Origin: Streptomyces fulvoviolaceus
Lineage (GTDB): Bacteria > Actinomycetota > Actinomycetes > Streptomycetales > Streptomycetaceae
Reading direction: 5' to 3'
Assembly (NCBI RefSeq): GCF_000718165.1
Contig: NZ_JOEY01000052.1
Location: 1 to 64,000, forward strand
DNA: 64,000 nt
Position numbers and translations under genes: made by a program. The notes beneath the pieces were generated by a model, which worked only from the letters and a program-made list of their open reading frames with translations, was not told where the DNA came from and did not search any database. Positions 1 to 9,185 of the stretch are shown here, piece by piece. Within the stretch, counting starts at the first letter, position 1, and each line of letters opens with the position of its first letter.

Positions 1-243
1 GCAGTTCCACTGCTGCACGAGGGCCTTGTTGGCGGTGCTCATGTCGACGACATCGAGGCACATGCCGCTCTTGGTGACCGCCAGGGTGTAAGTGCCGCCG
101 GCCGTCGGGGTCGCCGCCTGCGCGGGCCCCGCGGAAGCACCGATCACCAGGATCGGCACCGCCACCACCCAAGCGATGGCCCAGTGAGCCCAGCGGCGTA
201 ATCGCGATGCGGACTTCGGACGTTCAGAGGTCGTTCTGCGCAT
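1..243 (-). CDS. Secreted ricin-type beta-trefoil protein, 3' part off the left edge
   Basis: Only the first 81 residues are inside the window. The start is an ATG with GAGGAAGGAA just upstream. A basic N-terminus (MRRTTSERPKS) is followed by a hydrophobic stretch ending at GPAQAA, a typical Sec signal peptide. The mature part has GGTYTLAV, then SGMCLDVVDMSTANKA and QQWNC, which matches the first repeat of a ricin-type carbohydrate-binding trefoil (QxW motif). The rest, possibly a catalytic domain, cannot be seen. It is transcribed leftwards, in the same direction as the neighbouring GH39-like gene that also carries a ricin domain, so a role in extracellular polysaccharide binding is likely. 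Confidence 0.75.
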   Translation of the reverse strand, partial: MRRTTSERPKSASRLRRWAHWAIAWVVAVPILVIGASAGPAQAATPTAGGTYTLAVTKSGMCLDVVDMSTANKALVQQWNC

Positions 244-583
244 GCTGTTCCTTCCTCGCGGAGTGTGCGTTCATCGCCGTCGTCCTTGGCGACTGGTCTG
301 CGAGGGCGTCAGCCGCATGTCCGGATCGATCATTTGCTGTGGACATGACATTCCATGGATGACAGGCGTGCAGTCGGGTCATCGACACCCTCGCCGGTGG
401 GCACTGCGGCCGCGCTCCCCACCGCTCCGTTGTGCAACGCATTCATATATGACGTATGGAGTACGACGGCCATGAAAGTAGGAGCCCTACCTGTATTCGT
501 CAACGCCTCTTACAAAATCGGTTCGGTCGCGATGCCTGTGCCCCCGGCCGCCGACATCGGCCAGGGACACAGACGTCCGTGGG
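244..583. other. Non-coding gap between two leftward genes
   Basis: This 340-base stretch separates the GH39-like stop codon from the ricin-domain gene. It is slightly less GC-rich than its surroundings, with an AT-rich patch around 440-465 containing CATATATG, and probably carries the promoter of the leftward ricin-domain gene. I could not pick out a convincing -35/-10 pair, and no open frame here looks like a real protein. Confidence 0.5.
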
Positions 584-2344
584 TCAGCGCGCGGTCAGTC
601 TCCAGAGGTGGTCCCAGGTGCCGTTGTCGGTCCACTGGAGGACCTGGGCGCCGGAGGACGTGCTCATGTCCTGCACGCCGAGCAGCAGGCCACTGTTGTA
701 GTTGGCGATCTTGTAGTAGCCGTCGCGGGCCGGGATCAGCTGCCAGAGGTGGTCGGCGGTGCCGTTGTCACCCCAGATCAGGGCCGTACCGCCGTCCGCG
801 GTGCTCATGTTGTTGATGCCCAGCACCAGCCCGCTCTTCTGGTTGACGATCTTGTACAGGCCCGAGCCCGCGGCCACCAGGGTCCAGTTCTGGTCGGTGC
901 CGGTGCTGGACGTGGCCTGGACGACCGAGGTGCCCTGCGCGGTGCCCGTGTTCAGGGTGCCCAGGGCGAGAGAGCTGTTCCTGTTGGTGATCTGGTAGCG
1001 CCCGGCGAGCGAGGTGGAGGTTCCGCTGGGGGTGACGATCACGCGGTAGCCGTCGGAGGCGTTCATCGTCACCGGCACGGTGATGGAGCCGCCCGAGACC
1101 GTGTAGTCGGCGTCCGAGATCGTGATCGGACCCGGGGACGCGGTGGTGCGGCCGGTGTGAGGGCTGTACTCCACCTTGACGTGGACCGTGCTGCCGAAGG
1201 CGGACAGGGACGACAGGCCGTTGACGGTCACCGCGCAGGAGCCCGTGCAACCGCCGGCGACGACGCTGATCTGGTTGCCCGCCCCGTTGCGGGAGGCGAA
1301 GCCGTCGATGCCGGTCTGCGCGGGAGGCGTGGTGACGATCATGTTGCCGGACATGTCGCCGTACCACTTGTACGTCCAGTACGAGCCGTTCGGCGAGCCG
1401 CCGGTGTCGGTCAGGGTGTCGCCGAGGGTTCCGTAGTGGTTCCAGAAGGCGAGTTCGGCGTCCTGGACGCCGGTCCGCTCGAACTTGGCGACGTAGGGAA
1501 TGAGAGCGCCGGAGTTGCCCATCTCGGAGGGCGTGCCGTACTCCTCGATGGAGATCGGGCGCGGGCTGATGCCGAGGCTCGACTCCAGTGCGCGGTAGGC
1601 GGAGACGTGCGCGGCGATGTCCTGGCTGCCGCTCAGTTCGTGCCAGGCGATGATGTCGGGGACGGTGCCGCTGGCCTTGGCGTCGGTGAGGAACGTGCTC
1701 ATCCGGGACTGGTTCCAGGACGCGTCGCTCGGGCCCTGGATCGGGGTCGTGGTGTCCTTCGTCCGGATCTGCTTGTACGTCCGCGCCCAACCGGCGTTGA
1801 AGGCACCCGCGTTGGCGGTGTCCCAGGTCCAGTCGGGTTCGTTCCAGATCTCGTATGCGCTGATGTTGGTCGCGCCGGAGGACTGCACGGAGGCGACCTG
1901 CTTGTCGACGGCGGACAGCCAGTCGCTCCAACTCACCCACTGGTAAGGGAAGTTCGGGTACCAGTCCGGCATGCGGACGACCACCTTGGAGCCCGCCCGC
2001 GCCGCCTTCGCCGCTACGACGAGTGCGTCGCCGCCGGGCTTGGAGGCGCCGTTGGGCAACTGGCTGCCGCCCGGGGCCATCTGTACGAACGTGTGCGGCT
2101 TGAGCGCGGTGACCAGGCTGTCGGCGGGGGTGGACGCGTCGGCGAGGCCGTAGAGGCTGCCGCTCGCCACGTGGGTGACGGAGCGCAGGGTCTGGTTGGC
2201 GTTGACGACGAGAGTGGTGGCGGAGGTGGGGACCGCCTCCGCGGACGGCACGGTGGTGGCCAGTGCCGTGACGACCAGGGCGGCCGCGCCCAGGGCGGCG
2301 GTCAGGCGCCCGGGGGTGGGCGGTCTTGCATGTGTGCGGGTCAT
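584..2344 (-). CDS. Secreted GH39-like (clan GH-A) glycoside hydrolase with C-terminal ricin domain
   Basis: A 586-residue exported enzyme. Residues 1-38 form a signal peptide (RLTAALGAAALVVTALATT, cleaved after SAEA). A TIM barrel follows, with YEIWNEPDW (acid/base Glu about 169) and ISIEEYGTP (nucleophile Glu about 268), the clan GH-A retaining arrangement. A beta-sandwich covers about 340-440, and a ricin-type trefoil about 440-586 has repeated LWQL/LWRL motifs. The closest family by layout is GH39, which includes beta-xylosidases and arabinoside-releasing enzymes. It is the last gene of the leftward sugar operon, 51 bases after the second permease, with GAGGAGAAA before its ATG. With a GH127 enzyme in the operon, an arabinose-containing plant glycan is a fair guess. 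Confidence 0.75.
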   Translation of the reverse strand: MTRTHARPPTPGRLTAALGAAALVVTALATTVPSAEAVPTSATTLVVNANQTLRSVTHVASGSLYGLADASTPADSLVTALKPHTFVQMAPGGSQLPNGASKPGGDALVVAAKAARAGSKVVVRMPDWYPNFPYQWVSWSDWLSAVDKQVASVQSSGATNISAYEIWNEPDWTWDTANAGAFNAGWARTYKQIRTKDTTTPIQGPSDASWNQSRMSTFLTDAKASGTVPDIIAWHELSGSQDIAAHVSAYRALESSLGISPRPISIEEYGTPSEMGNSGALIPYVAKFERTGVQDAELAFWNHYGTLGDTLTDTGGSPNGSYWTYKWYGDMSGNMIVTTPPAQTGIDGFASRNGAGNQISVVAGGCTGSCAVTVNGLSSLSAFGSTVHVKVEYSPHTGRTTASPGPITISDADYTVSGGSITVPVTMNASDGYRVIVTPSGTSTSLAGRYQITNRNSSLALGTLNTGTAQGTSVVQATSSTGTDQNWTLVAAGSGLYKIVNQKSGLVLGINNMSTADGGTALIWGDNGTADHLWQLIPARDGYYKIANYNSGLLLGVQDMSTSSGAQVLQWTDNGTWDHLWRLTAR

Positions 2345-2395
2345 GACAGGTTTCTCCTCAACGGAGCGGATGGGAAAGGGAGTTCCTGCGTGGGG

Positions 2396-3217
2396 TCAGT
2401 CCTTCACCGCGCCCGCGGTCACACCCGCGGCCACATAGCGCTGGGCGAGGACCAGCAGGACTGCTGCGGGGACGGACGCGACGACGGCGGTGGCCATGAT
2501 CGCGTTCCACTCCTGGTTGTTGTTGCCGATGTACTTGTAGATGCCGAGGGTGATCGGCCTCCAGTCGCCGCCTCCGTCGAGGGTGTTGGCGAAGACGAAG
2601 TCGGACCAGGCCCACAGGAAGCTGAAGAGCGAGACGGTGACGACGGCGTTGCGGCTCACCGGCAGCACGACCGACCAGAAGGTGCGGAAGGTCCCGGCGC
2701 CGTCGATGCGGGAGGCGGCGATCAACTCGCCGGGGATGCCCGACATGAACGCCGTGAAGATCATGACGCCGAAGGGCACGGCGATGGTGGAGTCCGCGAT
2801 GACCAGGCCCCACCAGGAGTTGAGCAGGCCCAGGTCGAGGAAGATGCCGTAGAAACCCATCGCCATGACGATTCCGGGGATCATCTGGGCTACAAGGAGG
2901 ATCAGGCCGAGGGCGCCGCCGCCGAGCGGGCGGAGTTTCGCCAGTGCGTAGCCGGCGGGGGCGGCGAGTACGAGGGTGAGGGCGACCGTGCCGAGGCCGA
3001 TGAGCAGGCTGGTCCCGAGGTAGGGCATCTGGTCGTCGAGGACCGCCTGGTAGCCCTCGAAGGTCGGGTGCAGCGGGAGCAGGTCGGGCGGGGTCTTGCG
3101 CATGTCCTGCTGCGGGGTGAGGGACACGTTGAGCATCCAGTACACCGGGAACAGCATCAGCGCGGTGAGGGCGAGCCCTATGACGGTGTAACGGCGGGAG
3201 GCCGTACGGCGTTTCAC
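2396..3217 (-). CDS. Sugar ABC transporter permease (CUT1, MalG-like)
   Basis: A 273-residue inner-membrane permease of the carbohydrate uptake-1 family. It starts at a GTG overlapping the upstream permease stop by four bases (GTGA); the open frame upstream of this is a shadow. Six membrane segments can be traced, the first at TVIGLALTALMLFPVYWML. The cytoplasmic ATPase-contact loop reads AASRIDGAGTFRTFWSVVLP. It pairs with the adjacent permease and lipoprotein to import an oligosaccharide. No ATPase gene lies in this operon; streptomycetes usually serve such systems with the shared ATPase MsiK, so that is the expected partner. Confidence 0.9.
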   Translation of the reverse strand: MKRRTASRRYTVIGLALTALMLFPVYWMLNVSLTPQQDMRKTPPDLLPLHPTFEGYQAVLDDQMPYLGTSLLIGLGTVALTLVLAAPAGYALAKLRPLGGGALGLILLVAQMIPGIVMAMGFYGIFLDLGLLNSWWGLVIADSTIAVPFGVMIFTAFMSGIPGELIAASRIDGAGTFRTFWSVVLPVSRNAVVTVSLFSFLWAWSDFVFANTLDGGGDWRPITLGIYKYIGNNNQEWNAIMATAVVASVPAAVLLVLAQRYVAAGVTAGAVKD

Positions 3218-4176
3218 GCTTCCTGCCTCCTCTGGACGCGGATGTACAGAAGGCCGAAGACGAGGGCGATGAGGATGAGGATGTTGCCGACCGCCGCTCC
3301 GGGGCCGAACTTGGGCAGCAGGGTGCCGAAGCCGAGCTGGTACGACCAGGTCGCCAGGGTGGAGGAGGCGTCGCCGGGGCCGCCCTTGGTCATGATCCAG
3401 ATCAGGTCGAAGACCTTGAGGGTGTAGACGAGGCCGAGGAGCAGGGTGATCGCCGACACCGGGCGCAGGAGGGGGAAGGTGATGCGGCGGAACTGCTGCC
3501 AGGCGCCCGCCCCGTCCAGGGCGGCGGCCTCGTACAGTTCCGACGGGATGTTCTGCAGGCCGCTGTAGAGGATGACCAGGTTGAACGGGATGCCGATCCA
3601 GATGTTGGCGATAATCACCGAGGTGAGCGCCCAGTCCGGCGAGGTGAGCCAGCCGACCGCGTCCACGCCGAAGAAGTGCAGGAAGTAATTCACCACTCCC
3701 GACTCGCTGTTGAACATCCACGACCACGTCGACGCCGACACGATCAGAGGCAGCAACCACGGGATCAGGAACAGGGCGCGCAGGGTCGGTGCCAGACGGA
3801 AGTGGCGGTTGAAGAAGACCGCGAGGGCGAGCCCGATGACGTACTGGAAAGCGATCGACACGAAGGTGAAGACCATCGTGTGGCGCATCGCCGGGCCGAA
3901 CGTCGGGTCGTCGAGCACCTTCTGGAAATTCTCCCAGCCGGAGAACGGCGCGTCCCCCGCCACGAACGACCGCACCGTGTAGTCGCGCAGGCTCAGGTCG
4001 AGGTTGCGGTAGAGGGGATAGGCGTAGAACGCGGCGAGGTAGGCGATCAGCGGGGCGACGAAGGCGAGCGCGGTCAGGCGGCTCCTGCGCCGTTGCCGGC
4101 GCCGCAGCGGCAGGGAGTCGGTCGCCTTTGACACGACCCGCTCCCGTGGTGGGCGGTCGACTCGGGCGATGGTCAT
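3214..4176 (-). CDS. Sugar ABC transporter permease (CUT1, MalF-like)
   Basis: A 320-residue permease starting at MTIARVDRPP, seven bases after the binding-protein stop, with GAAGGG as ribosome site. A long cytoplasmic N-tail is followed by LTALAFVAPLIAYLAAFYAY and five further membrane helices. The EAA loop is YEAAALDGAGAWQQFRRITF. It forms the heterodimeric channel with the next gene and is translationally coupled to it. An open frame extends 46 residues further upstream but is low-complexity Arg/Pro/Ser and overlaps the binding protein, so it was not used. Confidence 0.9.
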   Translation of the reverse strand: MTIARVDRPPRERVVSKATDSLPLRRRQRRRSRLTALAFVAPLIAYLAAFYAYPLYRNLDLSLRDYTVRSFVAGDAPFSGWENFQKVLDDPTFGPAMRHTMVFTFVSIAFQYVIGLALAVFFNRHFRLAPTLRALFLIPWLLPLIVSASTWSWMFNSESGVVNYFLHFFGVDAVGWLTSPDWALTSVIIANIWIGIPFNLVILYSGLQNIPSELYEAAALDGAGAWQQFRRITFPLLRPVSAITLLLGLVYTLKVFDLIWIMTKGGPGDASSTLATWSYQLGFGTLLPKFGPGAAVGNILILIALVFGLLYIRVQRRQEA

Positions 4177-4183
4177 GTCGGCG

Positions 4184-5431
4184 TCAGCCCTTCTCGGCGC
4201 TCGACTGGGCCGTGTCCAGGGCGTCCTGCGGGCTCTTGCCGCCGGACAGGGCCGACTGGACCGCGGTCCACATCGGCTCGGAGATGGTCGGGTATTTCGA
4301 GCCCAGGCCACCACTGGTGCGCCCGCGAGCGGCGGCCACGGCGTCCACCCACGGCTTGAGCTTCGGGTTCGCCTTCACCTGCTCGGCCTGCGCGGTGGCC
4401 GTCGGGGCGATGTACATCAGGGTCGTGTCGGTCGCCAGCAGGTTCGCGTCGTTGGTCAGACATTCGACGATCTTCTTGCTGACGTCGTAGCGCGCACTGT
4501 CCTTCTGCACGGGCACGGTGACGAACTCGCCGCCCGTCGGCACCGGCGCCGAACCGCCGTTCTGCGCGGGGATGTTGAGGATGCCGTAGTCGAAGCCCGC
4601 CTTGTCGGCGTTGCCGAGCTGCCAGGTGCCGTTCTCGCCGAACGCGTAGTCGCCGGTGGCGAACTCCTGCCAGCTGGTGGTCTGGGTGTTCTGCAGGACG
4701 TCCTTGGGTGCCAGGCCGTCGTCCACCCATCCCTTCCACAGCGACAGCGCGGCCGCGCCCTTCGCCGAGTTCAGCTCGGTGAGGTCGCCGCCCGCGCCCC
4801 AGAACCAGGGCAGGAACTGGAAGCTGCCCTCCTCCGTGTTGATGGCGGAGAAGGTGATGCCCTTCTTCCCGGCCGCCTTGACCTTCTGCAGGGCCGCGGT
4901 GAGGGAGGTCCAGTCCTTGATGGAGGCCGGGTCGACGCCGGCCGCCGACAGGACCTCCTTGTTGTAGTAGAGGGCGAGGGTGTTGGCGCCGATCGGGACG
5001 CCGTAGGAGGCGTCGTCGATCGTGCCCGCGCCGATGATGTTCTGCTGGATCGACTTCGTGTCGAGACCGAGGTCGCTCGTCTTGTTGAGGATCCCCGCCT
5101 CGACGAGCGTGGAGACGACCGGGTTGTCCACCAGCATGACGTCGGGCGCGTTGCCCTGCTGGGCCGCCAGCAGGGCCTTGTTGCCGAGGTCGGTGGTGTC
5201 GTACGCGGTGCGCTTGACGGTCGCCCCGGCCTTCGTCCCGCACTCGGTGACGAGCTTGCCCCACGGGGAGGAGGCGTCGAACTGCGGGTACGGGTCCCAG
5301 AAGGTGTACGTCCCTCCGGACGCGTCGGAGGAGCCCGACCCGTCGTCGGAGCCGCCTCCGCAGGCGGTGAGGGAGGCGAGGGTGCCGACGGCTGCGAGTG
5401 CGGCGAGGAGGGTGCGGCGGGTGGATATCAC
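4184..5431 (-). CDS. Sugar ABC transporter lipoprotein binding protein (CUT1)
   Basis: A 415-residue extracellular solute-binding lipoprotein (family 1). The N-terminus STRRTLLAALAAVGTLASL leads into the lipobox LTAC, followed by a Gly/Ser/Asp linker. The body has TYTFWDPYPQ and typical tryptophan-rich sugar-binding segments (FLPWFWGAGGDL, LSLWKGWVDDGL). The start is GTG with GAGGT upstream. It lies 52 bases after the GH127 gene and just before the two permeases, so it should deliver the glycoside handled by the GH127 enzyme. The ligand cannot be named from sequence. Confidence 0.9.
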   Translation of the reverse strand: MISTRRTLLAALAAVGTLASLTACGGGSDDGSGSSDASGGTYTFWDPYPQFDASSPWGKLVTECGTKAGATVKRTAYDTTDLGNKALLAAQQGNAPDVMLVDNPVVSTLVEAGILNKTSDLGLDTKSIQQNIIGAGTIDDASYGVPIGANTLALYYNKEVLSAAGVDPASIKDWTSLTAALQKVKAAGKKGITFSAINTEEGSFQFLPWFWGAGGDLTELNSAKGAAALSLWKGWVDDGLAPKDVLQNTQTTSWQEFATGDYAFGENGTWQLGNADKAGFDYGILNIPAQNGGSAPVPTGGEFVTVPVQKDSARYDVSKKIVECLTNDANLLATDTTLMYIAPTATAQAEQVKANPKLKPWVDAVAAARGRTSGGLGSKYPTISEPMWTAVQSALSGGKSPQDALDTAQSSAEKG

Positions 5432-5483
5432 GGGGTGACCTCGTTGTCGTAAGAGCTCTCGGAACTCTCGGGGCGAAGGGGTG

Positions 5484-7439
5484 TCAGGAAGTGGGCAGCC
5501 AGACGCGCATGCTGCCGTCCTCGCGGTTGGCCCAGGCGTAGTAGGGGACGGCGGTCAACTCGACCGGCTCACCGTCCTGTTGGGGCGACTCGTCGGCGGC
5601 GCTGTACGGCCACCAGCCCGCCTCCGGGAGGTGTCGTCGCCTGCCCGCCGCCACGACCGTGGTGACGCCGCCGAGCAGATCGGGGCGGTGCTTCACGGCG
5701 AGCGGGCGGGTGGTGTCGACGACGATGTCGTCCAGGCCGCCGCCGGAGTGATCGACCCCCTCCAGGCAGTGGACGAGGGGCCCGCGTTCGATCGCCACAC
5801 AGCCGCGTACGGCGTCCACGCGCGGGTCGGCGGTGGTGAGACGGGGTTCGAGGGCGAGCTCGAGGACGACCTTGTCGCCGGAGGCCCAGGTGCGGTGCAG
5901 GCGCAGCCAGCCGTCGTCGGTGGGACCCTCGTACGTCTTCTCCCCGCACCGCACCCGGAACTCCCGGCACCACTGCGGGATACGGAGCGAGAGGGTCCAG
6001 GGGTCTGCCGGGGTCTCCTCGACGGTGAGGGCGATCGTGCCGTTCCAGGGGTAGTCGGTCTCGCAGCCGACGGTGACCTGGTCCGAGGTGTAGAGGCCGG
6101 TGACGTACTGGTGGATCTGCAGGCCGTTGTCGTCGCCGCTGGCCAGGTAGTGCTCCAGGGAGGCGAGCAGCCGCATGACGTTGGGCGGGCAGCAGGCGCA
6201 GCGGAACCAGCGGGTGCGGCGGGCCGACTGGTCGCCGCCGGGGTCGGTGTGTCCGTCGCGGACCTGGAGCGGGTTGACGTACAGCCAGCGCTCGCCGTCC
6301 AGCGACACCCCGGCCAGGAAGCCGTTGTAGAGGGTGCGTTCGATCAGGTCGGAGTAGCGGGCCTCGCCGGTGAGCAGGGCCATGCGCCAGCTCCACTGGA
6401 TCGAGGCGATGGCGGCGCAGGTCTCGCAGTAGGCGCGCTCGTTGGGCAGTTCGTACGGGTCGCCGAAGTCCTCTTCGTCGTGGTGCGCGCCGAGGCCGCC
6501 GGTGAGGTGGGTCTTGGTCGTGGTCATGGCGTGCCACAACCGCTCGGCGGCGCTGCGGAGTTCGGCGTCGCCGGTCTCGGTGGCGAGATCGGTCGCGGCG
6601 GCCAGGAGGTAGAGCTGCCGTACGGCGTGCCCCTCGACGTCGGTCGCCTCGCGGACGGGGACGCGGTCCTGGCAGTAGGCCTCGCCGCCGAGCAGTCCGT
6701 GGCCGTACCGGTCGACGAAGTAGGCGGCGAGGTGGAGGTAGCGGCGCTCGCCGGTCTCCCGGTGCAGCTCGACCAGGGCGGTCTCGACCTCGGGGTGGCC
6801 GTCGATGCCGTCGATGGGTTTCCCGCTGCCGGGCGGTCCGAAGACGGAGTCGATGTGGTCCGCGAACTTCCTTGCCACGTCGAGGAGTTCGTCGCTTGCG
6901 GTGGCCCGGTGGTGAGCCACGGCCGCCTGGATGAGGTGGCCCGCGCAGTACAGCTCATGGCCCCAGCGCAGGTCCTGGTAGCGCTCGCCGCCCTTGACCA
7001 GCTGGAACCAGGTGTTGAGGTAACCGTCGGGCTGTTGGGCGTCGGCGACCAGGGCGACGATCCGGCCGACCTCGCCGGCGAGGTCGTCGTCCGGAGCCTG
7101 GGCGAGCTGCCAGGCGGCCGCCTCCAGCCACTTGTACACGTCCGTGTCGACAAAGGGGTAGGCGCCCTGGAAAACGCCCGCGGCCGTGCCGGCCGCCAGC
7201 CTCAGGTTGTGCAGGTTTCCGGCGGTCTCCAGCAGTGCCGGCCCCTGCGGGATGGAGGCGTGTGCGTTGGTCGCGCGGCGGGCGTGCCAGAACCCCGGGC
7301 CGATACCGACGGCGGCGGGGCGCAGTGCGGCACGGCTGTCCGGGCCGAGTCGGACCGGTCCCGTCGAGGACAGGGCGGGGCGTGTGCGCGGCATGGCTCT
7401 CCGGTGGTGAGTGGCGGGACGAGACCGGCGTACGGCCAT
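5484..7439 (-). CDS. GH127 beta-L-arabinofuranosidase-like enzyme
   Basis: A 651-residue intracellular enzyme with no signal peptide. It has the (alpha/alpha)6-barrel features of GH127, with FVDTDVYKWLEAAAW and QPDGYLNTWF early on. The metal site of characterised HypBA1 (Glu338, Cys340, Cys417, Cys418) maps onto ETC at 339-341 and Cys-Cys at 416-417 in CACCPPN, so the catalytic cysteine is present. Known members remove beta-L-arabinofuranose from hydroxyproline-linked oligosaccharides. The ATG has AGGAGG ten bases upstream. It is first in the leftward operon, ahead of the importer, so it probably acts on the imported sugar. Some GH127/146 relatives have other specificities. Confidence 0.85.
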   Translation of the reverse strand: MAVRRSRPATHHRRAMPRTRPALSSTGPVRLGPDSRAALRPAAVGIGPGFWHARRATNAHASIPQGPALLETAGNLHNLRLAAGTAAGVFQGAYPFVDTDVYKWLEAAAWQLAQAPDDDLAGEVGRIVALVADAQQPDGYLNTWFQLVKGGERYQDLRWGHELYCAGHLIQAAVAHHRATASDELLDVARKFADHIDSVFGPPGSGKPIDGIDGHPEVETALVELHRETGERRYLHLAAYFVDRYGHGLLGGEAYCQDRVPVREATDVEGHAVRQLYLLAAATDLATETGDAELRSAAERLWHAMTTTKTHLTGGLGAHHDEEDFGDPYELPNERAYCETCAAIASIQWSWRMALLTGEARYSDLIERTLYNGFLAGVSLDGERWLYVNPLQVRDGHTDPGGDQSARRTRWFRCACCPPNVMRLLASLEHYLASGDDNGLQIHQYVTGLYTSDQVTVGCETDYPWNGTIALTVEETPADPWTLSLRIPQWCREFRVRCGEKTYEGPTDDGWLRLHRTWASGDKVVLELALEPRLTTADPRVDAVRGCVAIERGPLVHCLEGVDHSGGGLDDIVVDTTRPLAVKHRPDLLGGVTTVVAAGRRRHLPEAGWWPYSAADESPQQDGEPVELTAVPYYAWANREDGSMRVWLPTS

Positions 7440-7519
7440 GGCGGGCGACCTCCTGCCAAGGCCCTGCTTCGTACACGGGGGCGTCGGGGGCGGGTGACCG
7501 ACTGCCTGGAACCGTTTTT

Positions 7520-7544
7520 GAGCAATCGTTTTCTCGTCGAGAAA
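7520..7544. promoter_or_regulatory. Candidate LacI-family operator between the GH127 operon and its regulator
   Basis: Two overlapping palindromes lie in the 234-base gap between divergent genes. GAGCAATCGTTTTCTC (7520-7535) is an imperfect palindrome with the central CG typical of LacI-family operators. TTTCTCGTCGAGAAA (7530-7544) is perfect, with 7-base arms around one base. The position fits control of both the leftward operon and the regulator itself. Confidence 0.6.
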
Positions 7545-7673
7545 GTAGAGGGCAGCCCATCTGCCGGGTCAAGGGTCACAGCAAGAGTTTTTGCGACTTT
7601 CCCGCGGACTGGCGCAACACCCCCGAGCCTGTCAGCATGTCGGGCATCTCTCTCACCAGGAAAAGGGTTGCCC

Positions 7674-8696
7674 GTGACTCCTGCTGCTCCAGACTCTCCC
7701 CCGGCCGGGCGGGCCCGGCTCGCCGACGTCGCCGCCCTCGCCGGCGTCAGCGTCGGAACGGCGTCGAAGGCGCTGAACGGCGCCGGACGCATGCGGCCCG
7801 AGACGCGGCAACGAGTCCTGGACGCGGTCGCGGAGCTCGGATTCAGTCCCAACCAGCACGCCCAGAGCCTGCACAGCGGCCGCAGCTGGACAGTCGGCCT
7901 CATGACCACGGACGGAATCGGCCGCTTCAGCACCCCCGTGCTGCTGGGCGCCGAGGACGCGCTCGGCGCGGGGAAGATCTCCGTCCTGCTGTGCGACACC
8001 CGGGGTGACGCCATCCGGGAACAGCACCATCTGCGCAACCTCATGGACCGCCGGGTGGACGGCATCATCGTCACCGGTCGTCGTACCGATCCCCGGCCGC
8101 CGCTGCCCGGCGTGGAGAGCATCCCGGTCGTCTACGCGCTCTCCCCCTCCACCAACCCGACCGACACCTCTGTCATCACCGACGACCGCGGCGGCGCACG
8201 CCTGGCGATCGAGCATCTCGTGGCCACCGGACGCACCCGGATCGCGCACGTCACCGGCCCGGAACACCACGCCGCCGCCCGCGAGCGAGCCCGGTACGCG
8301 GTGGAGCAACTGCAGGGCGCTGCGCTGCAACCGTCCACCGGGCGGATCCACCACGGCGAGTGGAGCGAGGCATGGGGCCGCCGGGCCACCGACGCGGTGC
8401 TGCGCACAGCACCCGACACGGACGCCTTCTTCTGCGGCAACGACCAGATCGCCCGAGGCGTGACGGACGCACTGCGCGAGCGCGGAGTGGCGGTACCGGG
8501 CGACATGGCCGTCGTCGGCTACGACAACTGGGACACGATGGCTCTGGCCAGCCGCCCGCCCCTCACCACCATCGACATGAACCTCCCCGAGATCGGCCGG
8601 ATCGCGGCCCTGGAGCTGCTGCGAGCCATCGACACCGAGCCACGTCCGGGCGCGCACACGGTGCCGTGCCGTCTGGTCGTGCGCGAATCCAGCTGA
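7674..8696 (+). CDS. LacI-family transcriptional regulator
   Basis: A 340-residue repressor-type protein. The helix-turn-helix is at about 14-60 (RLADVAALAGVSVGTASKAL), including the hinge sequence that enters the minor groove. A periplasmic-binding-like sensor domain follows to the C-terminus (DRRVDGIIVTGRR, FFCGNDQIARGVTDALRERG, VVGYDNWDTMAL). The GTG start has AGGAAAAGGG upstream; the long open frame before it is an antisense shadow of the GH127 gene. It diverges from the GH127/ABC operon and most likely represses it until the imported sugar appears. Confidence 0.9.
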   Translation: MTPAAPDSPPAGRARLADVAALAGVSVGTASKALNGAGRMRPETRQRVLDAVAELGFSPNQHAQSLHSGRSWTVGLMTTDGIGRFSTPVLLGAEDALGAGKISVLLCDTRGDAIREQHHLRNLMDRRVDGIIVTGRRTDPRPPLPGVESIPVVYALSPSTNPTDTSVITDDRGGARLAIEHLVATGRTRIAHVTGPEHHAAARERARYAVEQLQGAALQPSTGRIHHGEWSEAWGRRATDAVLRTAPDTDAFFCGNDQIARGVTDALRERGVAVPGDMAVVGYDNWDTMALASRPPLTTIDMNLPEIGRIAALELLRAIDTEPRPGAHTVPCRLVVRESS

Positions 8697-8797
8697 GTGG
8701 CCCCGGTGCGGACGCCGGCCCGTGCAGATCACCGGCGACGCGGCGCGCCTCGACGCCCGCGAGCGAGCCGCCTGCCTCACTGAGCTGCCCACGGTGT

Positions 8798-8835
8798 GCG
8801 CTCGATGCCCCGGGGGGCATCGGGGCATCGAGCGC
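8798..8835 (+). terminator. Strong hairpin downstream of the LacI-family gene
   Basis: A perfect 14-base stem (GCGCTCGATGCCCC and its complement) with a 10-base loop lies 100 bases after the regulator's stop codon. No T-tract follows, which is common for terminators in high-GC actinomycetes. Confidence 0.6.
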
Positions 8836-9185
8836 GGCACCATGAAATCGGCCGCCTGCTTCGTCTCGGGCGGCCCTGTCGACAACGGCCTGAGCATCCC
8901 CCAGGTCAGAAACGCGCTCGAGCGTCACGCTGGGAGCTGCCATGGCGCCCTTCAGCGGAGGAAGGGGCGGCCGAGCGTGCAGGGCCTCAGGTACAGCTCG
9001 CTGACTCCCCGCCGAGCCTCGCTCGAACGGCCTCGCGACCCCGCCGCACGCGATGTCGCCAAGGCCGCGGAAGCGGTGCAGGCCCGGTTCACCGAGATTC
9101 ACGACAACCTGCTGGGACTCGTTGCGGCGGGGGCCGCGGGAACCAGATGACCCGTGTCCTCAAGCCCGTGCCGTTCAGCTGCGGG
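8836..9185. other. No recognisable gene; possible remnant coding stretch
   Basis: Nothing here can be assigned. A short open frame on the plus strand ends in AKAAEAVQARFTEIHDNLL, which looks more protein-like than the rest, but it has no clear start, ribosome site or family. It sits next to a transposase remnant and may be debris. Confidence 0.3.

Noticed and set aside
608..3427. A 939-codon open frame on the plus strand opposite the GH39-like and permease genes
   Set aside because: Composition is dominated by Gly, Val, Asp and Arg with no domain; the minus-strand genes have clear families and ribosome sites.
5481..7673. Long N-terminal extension of the LacI-family frame across the GH127 gene
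   Set aside because: The family match begins at the GTG at 7674, which has a good ribosome site; the upstream part is antisense GH127.
8722..9150. A 142-codon plus-strand frame after the LacI gene
   Set aside because: It crosses the terminator hairpin, has no ribosome site and resembles no family except for a short helix-like end; kept only as possible debris.
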